DNA of 64,000 nucleotides, from the NCBI RefSeq assembly GCF_024622195.1, contig NZ_JANKBI010000003.1, positions 310,001 to 374,000 on the forward strand. Reading direction: 5' to 3'. Each line of letters begins with the position of its first letter. The stretch's first letter is position 1. The notes below the pieces were generated by a model. That model had not been told where the DNA came from, ran no database searches, and saw nothing but the letters and a program-made list of their open reading frames with translations. The position numbers and the translations under genes are program-made. This document shows, piece by piece, positions 35,048-44,227 of the stretch. The stretch is from Murimonas intestini (GTDB lineage Bacteria; Bacillota; Clostridia; Lachnospirales; Lachnospiraceae).

Positions 35048-35962
35048 ATGGAAAGAAGAAAAAAGAAATCGTTTTTCAAGATATTGAAGCCGTTTTTGTT
35101 CCTGGTGCCAGTGTACTTCCTGCTGATAACCTTTAAGTACATACCATTCGGGATGGCGTTTGTAAAATCTCTCTTTAACTGGAACGGCGCCAATATGAAC
35201 GAATTCATAGGGCTGAAAAACTATGCGGAGGCATTTGGGGACAAGATGTTTCTGAACAGTATCCTGAGGGCGGGAATCGTTACAATAGTCCAGGTGATCA
35301 TCGTAGTCACAGTCCCGCTGCTGGCAGCCGAACTGCTGTACGCAGTGAAATCGTCAAGGAAACAGTATGCGATCAGGACGGCTTTTACATTTCCTATGGT
35401 AGTGCCGGGAGTGGTAGTGATCCTTTTGTGGAAATGGATCCTGGCAGGCGATACGGGAGTCCTGAACAATTTCCTGAACATGGTAGGACTTGGAAATCTG
35501 GCAAAGCCCTGGCTGGGCAGTTCGGGGACGGCGCTTGGATCGATCCTGGCGATCGGTTTTCCGTGGATCGGGATGGCTATGATGGGCGGCATGCAGTTTC
35601 TGATTTATTTCGGAGCCATACAGGGTATACCAAAAGATTATTTTGAGGCATCCCAGCTGGATGGGGCCAATATAGTACAGCGTTTCCTGAAGGTAGACCT
35701 TCCCATGCTGGCCAGCCAGCTGAAGCTGATGATCACACTTGCTATCATCAATTCGCTGCAGATATTTGATTCCATCTTTATCCTGACTAAGGGAGGACCC
35801 GGACAGTCAACTATGGTGCCCGCTGTGTATATGTATGAGCAGGGCTTCACCTACAGAAGGATGGGATATTGTTCAGCTCTTGGCGTAGTGCTGTTTATGC
35901 TGATACTGATTCTTACGGCGTTTAACAACAAGTTTCTGAAAAATACAGAAGCGGCTGATTAG
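35048..35962 (+). CDS. carbohydrate ABC transporter permease, MalF/UgpA type
   Basis: 304 residues from the ATG at 35048, preceded by AAAGGAGGAG; the frame is open from 35018. Six membrane helices; the EAA loop reads FEASQLDGANIVQRFLKVDLP near residue 200. It forms the channel of a CUT1 sugar importer with the next gene product. No ATPase gene is in the locus, so a shared MsmX-type ATPase elsewhere must drive it, as is usual for CUT1 systems. First gene of a six-gene unit running to 42476. Confidence 0.92.
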   Translation: MERRKKKSFFKILKPFLFLVPVYFLLITFKYIPFGMAFVKSLFNWNGANMNEFIGLKNYAEAFGDKMFLNSILRAGIVTIVQVIIVVTVPLLAAELLYAVKSSRKQYAIRTAFTFPMVVPGVVVILLWKWILAGDTGVLNNFLNMVGLGNLAKPWLGSSGTALGSILAIGFPWIGMAMMGGMQFLIYFGAIQGIPKDYFEASQLDGANIVQRFLKVDLPMLASQLKLMITLAIINSLQIFDSIFILTKGGPGQSTMVPAVYMYEQGFTYRRMGYCSALGVVLFMLILILTAFNNKFLKNTEAAD

Positions 35963-35975
35963 AGGAGGAGATTAT

Positions 35976-36791
35976 ATGAGTAAGTTTGCACGTGTTTTTG
36001 GGAGGGTCCTTCTGGGACTTTTGCTGGCACTGACATTGCTGCCTTTTTACCTCCTGCTTGTCAACTCTTTTAAATGGAGCAAGGAAATCGTTGTGAATCC
36101 ATGGATACCCATGGGGGGGCTGCATTTTACAAATTATGTAAAAGCAGGGGAACAGATAGTAAGGCCAATGTTTAATTCACTTATTGTTACCGTATGCGTG
36201 ATCGCTCTGGTGGTATTTGTATCCACACTGGCAGCCTATGCATTTATCAGATTTAAGTTTTTCGCATCAGGGCTGTTGTATATCGGTATTATCGCTATGC
36301 TGATGATTCCGGGGTTTGTGCTTCTGATACCTCAGTTTATACAGATCAACCAGCTGGGTATGTACAATACCTTCGCCGGCCTGATATTCCCTCCGGCAGC
36401 GGCGGGAGCAGCCACCGGGACCTTCCTGCTGAAGAGCTCCATGGAATCCATATCAAAGAGCCTCTTCGAAGCAGCAGATATGGAAGGGGCGGGGGACCTG
36501 CATATCTTAAGCAGGATAGTAGTGCCTCTTTCCAAGCCTACTATATCTACAGTGGTGATCGTGACAGGGCTTTCAGCCTGGAATAATTATCTGTGGCCTC
36601 TTGTATCCACATCCGGGCCAGAGACGCAGCAAATCACTGTGGCGCTGACAAAGCTGATACGTTCAGCTATTGAAGGAGACGGCATTCTGTTTGCGGGTTA
36701 TGTGACAGCGTCACTTCCGCTGATCATCCTGTTCTGTTTTGCCAGCAAGTCATTTGTGGCCGGACTGACACAGGGAGCTGTAAAAGGTTAA
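35976..36791 (+). CDS. carbohydrate ABC transporter permease, MalG/UgpE type
   Basis: 271 residues, six membrane helices, EAA loop FEAADMEGAGDLHILSRIVVP near residue 165. GGAGGAG precedes the ATG, 13 bases after the upstream stop. Partner of the first permease. Confidence 0.92.
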   Translation: MSKFARVFGRVLLGLLLALTLLPFYLLLVNSFKWSKEIVVNPWIPMGGLHFTNYVKAGEQIVRPMFNSLIVTVCVIALVVFVSTLAAYAFIRFKFFASGLLYIGIIAMLMIPGFVLLIPQFIQINQLGMYNTFAGLIFPPAAAGAATGTFLLKSSMESISKSLFEAADMEGAGDLHILSRIVVPLSKPTISTVVIVTGLSAWNNYLWPLVSTSGPETQQITVALTKLIRSAIEGDGILFAGYVTASLPLIILFCFASKSFVAGLTQGAVKG

Positions 36792-36850
36792 TCGCAGCGC
36801 TGAAAATTTGTTATCTATTAAAATTATATTATAAATAGGAGGATTTGATT

Positions 36851-38332
36851 ATGAAGTTAAGAAAAGCAACAGCAGTGGTACTTGGAATGTCCCTGGCGGC
36901 ATCTATGGCAGCGGGGTGTGCAGGCAGCAGCACGGCGCCTGAAGAGACAAAGAACCAGGATACAGCCCAGGTCCAAAAGACAGAAGTTCAGAAGGTGGGA
37001 AATTCTGATGAGAAGATTAAACTTGTATTTGCCCAGGATCTTGATACAAATGAACATGCCAATGAAGTAGTGAATGCAATTATCGATGAGTATGAAGAGA
37101 AAGCAGGGGTGGAGATCCAGTTTGAAGCCCTCCCGTCAGCTGACTACAGAACATGGTTGACAACACAGTTTGCAGCCGGAAAGGGACCGGATGTGTATAC
37201 AGGTATTATTTATGACCTGAGCACTGATTATGACAGCGGTTATCTGTATAACTTTAAGGATCTGTATGAAAAAGAAAGCGCATATGATGCAGGGAAGGCC
37301 TGGAAGGATACACTTCCGGAATCTATTCTGGAGAGGATGTACCTCACAGAAAATGATGTGCCAGGGTACCCGTCAAGCACATCTGTAGTCAGGATCTTCT
37401 ACAATAAGACAGCTTTTGAGCAGGCAGGCGCCAAGGTACCTGAGACATGGGCAGAATTTATGGATGCATGTCAGAAATTAAAAGATTCAGGGATCACACC
37501 TTTTGGATTCCCGAATGCAACTATTGCAGATTTGTCTTGGTTATGGTTTAATAACTCTATATCAGGCCAGCTGAACAGCTCACTCGTGGATGAACTGGAT
37601 GTATCAGGAAACGGATATGTGGAACTTCAGGAGATCGCAAAAGGCGTGGATGAAGGCAAGATCGACTTTACTAAGCCGGAGCTTATAAAAGGATTTGAGC
37701 TTATGAAGGATTTCTCACAGTACTGGACATCCGACTATAACGGACTTGACCAGAAGACAGCTATCCAGATGTTCGAGAGAGGTGAAGTAGCCATGGTTCA
37801 GGCTATGTCCATCAATCTGGCAGACATCGAGGCTGTTGTAGGAGACAGCTTTGAATACGGAGTTATGCCTATACCTGTCATCACAAAAGAGACAGCTGAC
37901 ACAGCGCTTGGAAAATCTATCATCCTGGGCGGACAGCCGGACATCATCTATGCAGTAAATAAAGATCTGGAAAATGATGAAGCCAGATTAAACGCGGCAA
38001 TTGATTTCTGCCAGTACATGTCATCACCGGAAGTTCAGGTACGCCTTGCAGAAGAGATCTGCAGGATCCCTCTGACAACATCTGCACAGCTTCCTGATAA
38101 TTTAGCAGGCTTCACGATTGTTGAAGAGCCGCTGCGTATGCCATATTACACAGGCATCAATGAGAAACTGCGCAACTATTTCCAGAGAGCCGGACAGGAT
38201 TTCCTCTCAGACGGCATCGATGTAAATGAGCTGGGCGAGACAATGAACAGCGCTTACACAGAAGTTCTGGGCGAGATCATGGCAGAGAACGGCTGGAGTG
38301 CAGACAACAACTATGGCATGGAGACGAAATAA
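36851..38332 (+). CDS. sugar ABC transporter solute-binding lipoprotein
   Basis: 493 residues from the ATG at 36851 with AGGAGG 8 bases before it. A signal peptide ends in the lipobox MAAGC near residue 23. The mature part is a CUT1-type binding protein (family 1): KIKLVFAQDLDTNEHANEVV, then AAGKGPDVYTGI and KDSGITPFGFPN. It binds the imported sugar outside the cell. Its stop shares a base with the start of the sulfatase gene, which suggests that its ligand is sulfated. Confidence 0.92.
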   Translation: MKLRKATAVVLGMSLAASMAAGCAGSSTAPEETKNQDTAQVQKTEVQKVGNSDEKIKLVFAQDLDTNEHANEVVNAIIDEYEEKAGVEIQFEALPSADYRTWLTTQFAAGKGPDVYTGIIYDLSTDYDSGYLYNFKDLYEKESAYDAGKAWKDTLPESILERMYLTENDVPGYPSSTSVVRIFYNKTAFEQAGAKVPETWAEFMDACQKLKDSGITPFGFPNATIADLSWLWFNNSISGQLNSSLVDELDVSGNGYVELQEIAKGVDEGKIDFTKPELIKGFELMKDFSQYWTSDYNGLDQKTAIQMFERGEVAMVQAMSINLADIEAVVGDSFEYGVMPIPVITKETADTALGKSIILGGQPDIIYAVNKDLENDEARLNAAIDFCQYMSSPEVQVRLAEEICRIPLTTSAQLPDNLAGFTIVEEPLRMPYYTGINEKLRNYFQRAGQDFLSDGIDVNELGETMNSAYTEVLGEIMAENGWSADNNYGMETK

Positions 38333-39840
38333 TGACAGACCAGAGCAGGAAAAAGCCAAATGTGATCTATATTCTGGCTGATGATATGGGGTATGGGGAC
38401 ATTTCAGCCTTCAATGAAAATTGTCCTTTTAAAACTCCGAACCTGGATGGGATGTGTGAAAACGGGATGCGTTTCACAGATGCACACGCCACCTCGGCGG
38501 TGTGCACCCCATCCAGATATGGAATACTGACGGGGCGCTATAATTGGCGCTCCCGTCTGAAATCCAGCGTGATAGGCGGATATTCAGAACCGCTTATCGA
38601 GGAAGGCAGAAAAACGGTAGCCCATCTGTTTAAAGAGGAGGGCTACCGCACAGCTATTGTAGGAAAATGGCATCTGGGCATGAGCTTTGCCAAGACAGAC
38701 GACTTTTATGAAAAACCGGACTTTGATGCATGTACGGGTGTGGATTATTCAGCGCCTGTCAGTTTTTCTCCGATAACAAATGGATTTGATTATTATTATG
38801 GGATAAGCGGCTCTCTGGATATGCCTCCTTATATCTATATTGAGAATGACAGATTCACCGCCCTCCCGGACCATATCAGTAAAGGTGAGGGCAAGGGCTT
38901 CTGGAGAGAAGGGCCCACAGCGCCGGGATTTATCCATGAAAATGTCCTGGATGAACTGACCGACAAGGCGTGCGAAAAGATAGAAGAGTACAAGGATGCG
39001 CCTTTCTTCCTGTATTTCCCTATGCCGGCGCCGCACACACCTATTCTGCCTTCGAAATCTTTTCAGGGGAAATCAGGGACAAATGAATATGGCGATTTTG
39101 TCCTCCACTGTGACGATGTTGTCGGCAGAATTGTGAAAAAGCTGAAGGATGAGGGGATCTATGAGGATACTATCCTTATCTACACTTCAGACAACGGATG
39201 TTCGCCCATGGCTGATTTCAGGGAACTAAAAGAGCATGGACACAATCCAAGCTATGTCTTCAGAGGCACAAAGGCAGACATATATGAGGGGGGCCACAGG
39301 ATACCTCTGATCATACAGTGGCCGGCCATGATCAGGAAAGGCGCTGTCTGTACGGAGCTTGTGTGCCTGTGCGACCTGATGGCTACTATGGCAGAATATT
39401 TCGGACGCTGCCTTCCTGATAACATGGGCGAGGACAGTGTCAGCAGCCTGCCGCTCTGGCTGGAGCAGGGCCATGGCGGGGTGAGGGAGGATCTGGTGCA
39501 CCAGAGCATAGACGGCTCTCTCTCAATACGGAAGGGCAGTTTTAAATTAGAGATGTGTCCTGGCTCAGGCGGATGGTCTGACCCGGTGCCGGGCAAGGAA
39601 GACAAGAGCCTTCCCAGATTCCAGCTCTATAATCTGGAAAATGATATAGGCGAGAAGGTGAATGTGATCAGGGAATATCCGGAAATAGCCAAACAGCTGC
39701 GGGATATTCTAAAAGGGTATGTGGAGAATGGCAGGAGTACTCCCGGCAGCAGGCAGTCCAATAACGGCCAGCGCATCTGGGAGACTATAGCCTGGCTGGA
39801 TGAGGATGATGACAGCCTGGAATTGTACAGCAGGGAATAA
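38332..39840 (+). CDS. Cys-type sulfatase without signal peptide
   Basis: 502 residues. The sulfatase motif is complete: CTPSRYGILTG with Cys58, the residue that becomes formylglycine. Metal-binding ADDMGYGD lies at the start, with KWHLGM and TSDNG further on. The N-terminus (MTDQSRKKPNVIYILADD) has no signal peptide, so the enzyme appears to act in the cytosol on imported sulfated sugar. The start overlaps the stop of the binding-protein gene (TAATG). A maturase (anSME or FGE) is needed and is not in this window. No glycosidase is in the unit, so the substrate may be a sulfated monosaccharide. Confidence 0.92.
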   Translation: MTDQSRKKPNVIYILADDMGYGDISAFNENCPFKTPNLDGMCENGMRFTDAHATSAVCTPSRYGILTGRYNWRSRLKSSVIGGYSEPLIEEGRKTVAHLFKEEGYRTAIVGKWHLGMSFAKTDDFYEKPDFDACTGVDYSAPVSFSPITNGFDYYYGISGSLDMPPYIYIENDRFTALPDHISKGEGKGFWREGPTAPGFIHENVLDELTDKACEKIEEYKDAPFFLYFPMPAPHTPILPSKSFQGKSGTNEYGDFVLHCDDVVGRIVKKLKDEGIYEDTILIYTSDNGCSPMADFRELKEHGHNPSYVFRGTKADIYEGGHRIPLIIQWPAMIRKGAVCTELVCLCDLMATMAEYFGRCLPDNMGEDSVSSLPLWLEQGHGGVREDLVHQSIDGSLSIRKGSFKLEMCPGSGGWSDPVPGKEDKSLPRFQLYNLENDIGEKVNVIREYPEIAKQLRDILKGYVENGRSTPGSRQSNNGQRIWETIAWLDEDDDSLELYSRE

Positions 39841-39859
39841 CTTGTAAAGGGGATTATGA

Positions 39860-40675
39860 ATGTACGATATTCTTGTGGTAGATGATGAGAGATGGATACG
39901 GAAGGGTATCATTAAAATGATTGACGGACAGGGCAGCCTGATCGGAAATATCATGGAGGCTGACAGCGTTGAGGCGGCAGAAAGATTATTTGATGAGTGC
40001 CGTCCCCATATCATCATTTCAGATGTGAGGTTCCCTAAAGAGGATGGCTGCATCCTCTGCCGCAGGATATATCAGAAGTCCCCGAAAACCAAGATCATCA
40101 TGCTGTCCGGCTATAATGATTTCGAGTATGTGAAATCAGCGCTTAATTATAAAGCAGTGGATTATCTGCTGAAGCCAGTGGCGCGGGAGGCATTAAACGA
40201 TGCCATAAGAAGGAGCATAGAAGAAATCAGGATCAATGAAAAGCCAGATATTAAAAAACAGGAACAGGACCATGGCTCTGTAGCAAAGCAGCCCCAGCCG
40301 CCTGTATCTGTGACAGGAAAAAATGTGGATGATATCATCCGGCAGGTGACTGAGGACATACGCAGCAATTACGGGGAAAAGATCAGCCTGTCTGGAATCT
40401 CAGCCAAATACCATGTTAGTGAAGCTTATTTCTCCTCTATGTTCAAGAAGAGCATGGGGACTACCCTGATGAATTATCTCATGGGGTACAGGATAGAGAA
40501 GGCAAAGGAGCTGATGATGACAACGGACAGAAAGATAGTGGATATCGCAGTGCTTGTGGGGTATCCGGATATCCACTATTTTAATAAGGTCTTCAAAAAG
40601 CTGACAGGGGAGGCTCCCAGAGATTACAAGAAAAAGCTGATGATTGAACTGAAGGGTGGGGATGATGATCTATAA
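39860..40675 (+). CDS. response regulator with AraC-type DNA-binding domain (YesN-like)
   Basis: 271 residues. Receiver domain 1-120 with DDE near residue 9, phospho-acceptor Asp in IIISDVRFP (about 55) and Lys in LLKPV. The C-terminal AraC domain (about 165-265) has VSEAYFSSMFKKSMGTTLMNYL and PDIHYFNKVFKKLTG. It probably activates the transporter-sulfatase genes upstream. Its frame overlaps the kinase gene start by 14 bases. Confidence 0.93.
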   Translation: MYDILVVDDERWIRKGIIKMIDGQGSLIGNIMEADSVEAAERLFDECRPHIIISDVRFPKEDGCILCRRIYQKSPKTKIIMLSGYNDFEYVKSALNYKAVDYLLKPVAREALNDAIRRSIEEIRINEKPDIKKQEQDHGSVAKQPQPPVSVTGKNVDDIIRQVTEDIRSNYGEKISLSGISAKYHVSEAYFSSMFKKSMGTTLMNYLMGYRIEKAKELMMTTDRKIVDIAVLVGYPDIHYFNKVFKKLTGEAPRDYKKKLMIELKGGDDDL

Positions 40676-42476
40676 GACATGGAAAAGCAAGGTGCAGCTC
40701 AAGGTGATCACAGGCTTTGTGCTGGCCCTGCTGCTTGTGCTTCTGGGAAATACAATTGTGATGAACCGCTTTTTCATCAGCTTTATAAAGGAGCAGAGGG
40801 TGAAATATAACTCTCAGATGATGAAGAGGACTGATTATGAGCTAAAAAGCCTGTATGACAGAGTAAACCAGTTTATGATCAATTATGGTACGGGGGAATA
40901 TTATCAGCAGCTTGCCGAGAATGACGGCAGGCTTTCTTACTATGAAAATCTCAAGCAGGAGCTGGAGGCCAGGGATAAGATACTCCAGAGAGTATATGCG
41001 AACAATCTGTATGAAGCAGTGGATGGTATTTTATTCTACTGGGGGAAGGGCGACTATATATATGCAGGGGATTCTGTGATAAGGGAAGGATTTGTGGCTT
41101 CTGATGAGGCCTGGTACGCTAAATTCCTGGAGGATCTTGGAGAGCGCGTGGTGTATGGGCCTGTCATGGAGGATTATCTTCCGAAAAATGTCCAGAAGCA
41201 GGAGGTGCTCCTTTTTCTGCGTCCTCTGGGCGGACAGAAACAGGGCGCAAAAGGGGCTGCGATGCCCTTTATGATGATAGCTATAAAGTTTGCTGAGATC
41301 GAAGATATTTTTTCTTATTTATTTTCAGAAAATAAAGGGCTTGTCATCACTGATCTGGACGGTGAAGTGATCTATGAGAAGGGGGTAACGGAGGAACATG
41401 TTGCCCGGGCTGCGGGTCTTGATTATTCTGAACTGATCAGGAAGAGGAGTGAATACCTGACCGACTCAAAGGACGGGGCTTTTTATACAAGTACTTTACT
41501 GGATTCTTATGGATGGGTGCTGACTACAGTAGATATGGAGAAGGAGCTGTTTAAGGATGTGAACCAGCTGGTAAGTACAGTGGACATCATTATAGCAATA
41601 ATAGCTCTGGCAGGGATCCTGATAGCCATGGCCGTATCCAGGAGGGCGCTTTTCCCCATACAGGTGCTGAATAAGATGATCCATACAATGGAAGAAGATG
41701 ATGATACATATCTGGATGTGGTGGGGGATGATGAGGCCGGGCAGATAGGTGAACGGTTCAATCAGATGAAGAAAAAGATCCAGGAGCTGAACGCCAAGAA
41801 ATATTTATCTGAGCTAAATGAAAAAGAGGCCAGGCTTTCCATGCTGCAGGCGCAGATCAACCCGCATTTTCTCCATAATACCCTGGATAATATCTATTGT
41901 ATTGCCCAGATAGAGGAGATCGAACCTATTGTAAAACTGACGAGAGATCTCTCAGAAATGATGCGCTACAGTGTAAACTGTAAGGAGACCTTTTCCACGC
42001 TGAAGAAAGAGCTGGATCATGTCCGCGCTTATGTGGACATCATCAATGTCCGTTACGATGACAGCATAGATTATAAGGTGGAGATGGAAGAACACCTGGA
42101 AGACGTAAGATGTATGAAGCTTTTGCTGCAGCCGCTTGTGGAAAACGCGTGGGTGCATGGAATACTGCCGGCTGCGTCCCACAGGGGCGTCATAAAAATC
42201 AGTGCAAGAGTGGAGGGGAAGGATCTTCTCATCTATGTGGAAGATAACGGGGAAGGCATGGAAGAAGAGGAAGTCATAAAGCTGAAGAAAGAACTGGAGA
42301 AGCCTGTCCTTCAGGCCCGGATCCCCCAAAACAGGGGATTCGGCATCGCGCTGATGAATGTAAATGACAGGATAAAGCTGGTGGACGGCATCAAATATGG
42401 GCTTTTTATCGAGAGTGTGAAAGGAAAAGGCAGCAGGGTGACCGTAAAGCAAAAATACGAGATCAGCACGGAATAA
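40662..42476 (+). CDS. sensor histidine kinase (YesM-like)
   Basis: 604 residues from the ATG at 40662 (ATG 40665 and GTG 40656 are alternatives). An N-terminal helix (about 13-32), a large external sensor domain, a second helix (about 303-325), a HAMP segment, and the YesM-type His box QAQINPHFLHNTLDNIYCIA. The ATPase part has VENAWVHGI and EDNGEGM. With the YesN-like regulator it would sense the sugar, or sugar on its binding protein, and switch on the operon. Confidence 0.93.
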   Translation: MMIYKTWKSKVQLKVITGFVLALLLVLLGNTIVMNRFFISFIKEQRVKYNSQMMKRTDYELKSLYDRVNQFMINYGTGEYYQQLAENDGRLSYYENLKQELEARDKILQRVYANNLYEAVDGILFYWGKGDYIYAGDSVIREGFVASDEAWYAKFLEDLGERVVYGPVMEDYLPKNVQKQEVLLFLRPLGGQKQGAKGAAMPFMMIAIKFAEIEDIFSYLFSENKGLVITDLDGEVIYEKGVTEEHVARAAGLDYSELIRKRSEYLTDSKDGAFYTSTLLDSYGWVLTTVDMEKELFKDVNQLVSTVDIIIAIIALAGILIAMAVSRRALFPIQVLNKMIHTMEEDDDTYLDVVGDDEAGQIGERFNQMKKKIQELNAKKYLSELNEKEARLSMLQAQINPHFLHNTLDNIYCIAQIEEIEPIVKLTRDLSEMMRYSVNCKETFSTLKKELDHVRAYVDIINVRYDDSIDYKVEMEEHLEDVRCMKLLLQPLVENAWVHGILPAASHRGVIKISARVEGKDLLIYVEDNGEGMEEEEVIKLKKELEKPVLQARIPQNRGFGIALMNVNDRIKLVDGIKYGLFIESVKGKGSRVTVKQKYEISTE

Positions 42477-43473
42477 TATTGTCTGCAGTCATGTCTTCGC
42501 ATTCTCTTATATAGAAGGATGTACGCCATTCCACTGATTTGACCGGAGAAAAGCGGGGCGCAGAACAGGCAGGATAGGAGGTACTTCCCTCTGCATTCTT
42601 GCCTGCAATAATAATGGAGACAGGCCCGCTTCCACCTCCTATTATGGATACAGAAGAGGCCAGGGGATGTTTGGATGCATCTTTTTCCCTGCGGGGCGGG
42701 TCACAGGGATTACAGTCCTGTATGCGGAAGACTTCAGGCGGTAAGTCCGGGGTCACTTTATATGACAGGGACAGATAATTCCTGGGATATATCAGGCCCC
42801 TGTCCCGGGAAAAAACATCACCGGGAAGCCTTCCAGCCTCGCATGAGATAATATTCAGCGTATACACTTCCATCGTAACAGGATGGGTAAAGGTCAGATC
42901 CTGAGGGGTCTGGCCTTCTTCGGTTTTAAAATGAAAGCCTGGATAAAAGACTGGGTGGGCAGTGAGAGTCAGACGTAGTGAACTTAAGTGTTCCTGTGTG
43001 GTTTCTGGTTTTATGCCGTCAGGCCACCCGAAGGAAGACCTGACAAACAGCCAGCCTTCTTTGCGGCTGCATCCATAACTTTCCATCAGTTCTTCAGCTA
43101 TATGTTCTCTGCCTGTACTGCAGGGATGCCATGATACAGAAGATGCGCCAAGTCCCGGCAGTTCTATTTCTCCCAGGAATGCCGCGGCATGGAAAGACAG
43201 GCTGAATGGATTTTCCTTTTCTAATATTTCGTTTTCTTCATCGGTTAGCTTGTTTTCCAGGCATTTATTATACCAGCGGGAGAGGTGTTTTTTAGCTTCA
43301 GCTCCCGGAACCAAAATACAGAAATCAACTGCCAGCCCGTCTTCACATAGATATACAGCGGGAATTTTCCACTGTCTTCCGTTCCAATTAAATTCTCTGC
43401 CGGATATTATTTTTTTTCCGGGATTTTTTCCGTTTCTTTTAGTGCCAAAGTAACTATTTAAATATACATTCAT
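42463..43473 (-). CDS. hypothetical protein, 336 residues
   Basis: I do not recognise this protein. It is soluble, beta-rich, without signal peptide or membrane segment. It contains seven to eight Cys scattered through the length, the segments REFNWNGRQWKIPAVYLCED and SFGWPDGIKPETTQEHLSSL, and a C-terminal part with PVKSVEWRTSFYIRECED. Its end overlaps the histidine kinase gene on the other strand by 14 bases. GGGGGAA stands before the ATG. The length and steady codon use argue for a real gene. Confidence 0.6.
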   Translation of the reverse strand: MNVYLNSYFGTKRNGKNPGKKIISGREFNWNGRQWKIPAVYLCEDGLAVDFCILVPGAEAKKHLSRWYNKCLENKLTDEENEILEKENPFSLSFHAAAFLGEIELPGLGASSVSWHPCSTGREHIAEELMESYGCSRKEGWLFVRSSFGWPDGIKPETTQEHLSSLRLTLTAHPVFYPGFHFKTEEGQTPQDLTFTHPVTMEVYTLNIISCEAGRLPGDVFSRDRGLIYPRNYLSLSYKVTPDLPPEVFRIQDCNPCDPPRREKDASKHPLASSVSIIGGGSGPVSIIIAGKNAEGSTSYPACSAPRFSPVKSVEWRTSFYIRECEDMTADNIIPC

Positions 43474-43555
43474 GCCAGTTTCCCCCTTGGAATATTGTCT
43501 GGCAACATTATATCACTAAATGCGCAGGCGGTCATCACATTCTGGCTCCTGGGCT

Positions 43556-43813
43556 TTATTTTTTTCTGCTGACATGTTCAGCCAGCTTGTCAGAGCAAAA
43601 TCTTATAAGTATTGCCGCTGCCAGGCATATAATTCCTCCGGTGACAAGATAAAGGCTGGAGGAGGCGTCGTTGCTCTTTGTCAGAAAGCCAAGTACACCA
43701 ACGATCAACGAAATTGCTCCCAGGATCAATGTGATTTTATAAAACATTCTGCCTATTCCGCTTATCATGGTTGCAGCGGGGCTGTCAGGATAATGCCTGT
43801 AACTGATTTTCAT
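43556..43813 (-). CDS. small membrane protein, two helices
   Basis: 85 residues: two hydrophobic segments (about 25-43 and 52-71) with a charged tail (CSDKLAEHVSRKK). AGGAGG lies before the ATG. The layout is that of a DUF-type small membrane protein; no family was recognised. Confidence 0.65.
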   Translation of the reverse strand: MKISYRHYPDSPAATMISGIGRMFYKITLILGAISLIVGVLGFLTKSNDASSSLYLVTGGIICLAAAILIRFCSDKLAEHVSRKK

Positions 43814-43882
43814 ACTACATACCTCCTATTTTTGTTGAAAAATTAATATGGTCTGTAAGAAATATTATATATGACAAAAAGA

Positions 43883-43925
43883 CTGGACTGGTCCTAAAAT
43901 CTTTGGGACCGGCCCGGCCTTTTTG
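43883..43925. terminator. hairpin between the small membrane protein gene and tRNA-Leu
   Basis: GGACTGGTCC pairs with GGACCGGCCC (one mismatch, one G-T); T5 runs stand on both sides, so it can act in either direction. Confidence 0.55.
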
Positions 43926-43938
43926 GGAGGACTTACAG

Positions 43939-43969
43939 AAAAAAACAGCCTCCGTTCAGGGAAGACTGT
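43939..43969 (-). terminator. terminator of tRNA-Leu
   Basis: On the minus strand ACAGTCTTC pairs with GGAGGCTGT (with G-T pairs), followed by TTTTTT. Confidence 0.7.
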
Positions 43970-43998
43970 CTTTTTATTAAGGTATGCTTTTTACTTAA

Positions 43999-44081
43999 TG
44001 CCGCTGGCCGGATTCGAACCGGCACGGCTGTTAACCGCTTGATTTTGAGTCAAGTGCGTCTGCCAATTCCGCCACAGCGGC
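43999..44081 (-). tRNA. tRNA-Leu (anticodon CAA)
   Basis: 83 bases without encoded CCA. The acceptor stem GCCGCTG pairs with CAGCGGC. The D arm has GGCGGAATTGGCAGACGC. The anticodon stem CTTGA/TCAAG encloses CTCAAAA, so the anticodon is CAA, reading UUG. There is a long variable arm as expected for tRNA-Leu. The T arm reads CCGGTTCGAATCCGG. Confidence 0.97.
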
Positions 44082-44101
44082 CGACTTATCAGCCGAAAAT
44101 C

Positions 44102-44130
44102 ATTTTAGCATACCATATATATTTATGCAA
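44102..44130 (-). promoter_or_regulatory. promoter of tRNA-Leu
   Basis: Minus strand TTGCAT (44130-44125), 17-base spacer, TAAAAT (44107-44102), 21 bases before the tRNA. Confidence 0.65.
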
Positions 44131-44227
44131 GCATTTTTTGAAAAAACTGCTGTATTTCAGGAATAATATGGCAGTCTGGGGAAATAATAAGGCGTGTATA
44201 AAGTTTAGAGCAGGAAAGGAAGATATT

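Noticed and set aside
44039..44227. An N-terminal extension of rubrerythrin
   Set aside because: It would run through part of the tRNA-Leu gene and its promoter; a good ribosome site exists at the ATG at 44228.
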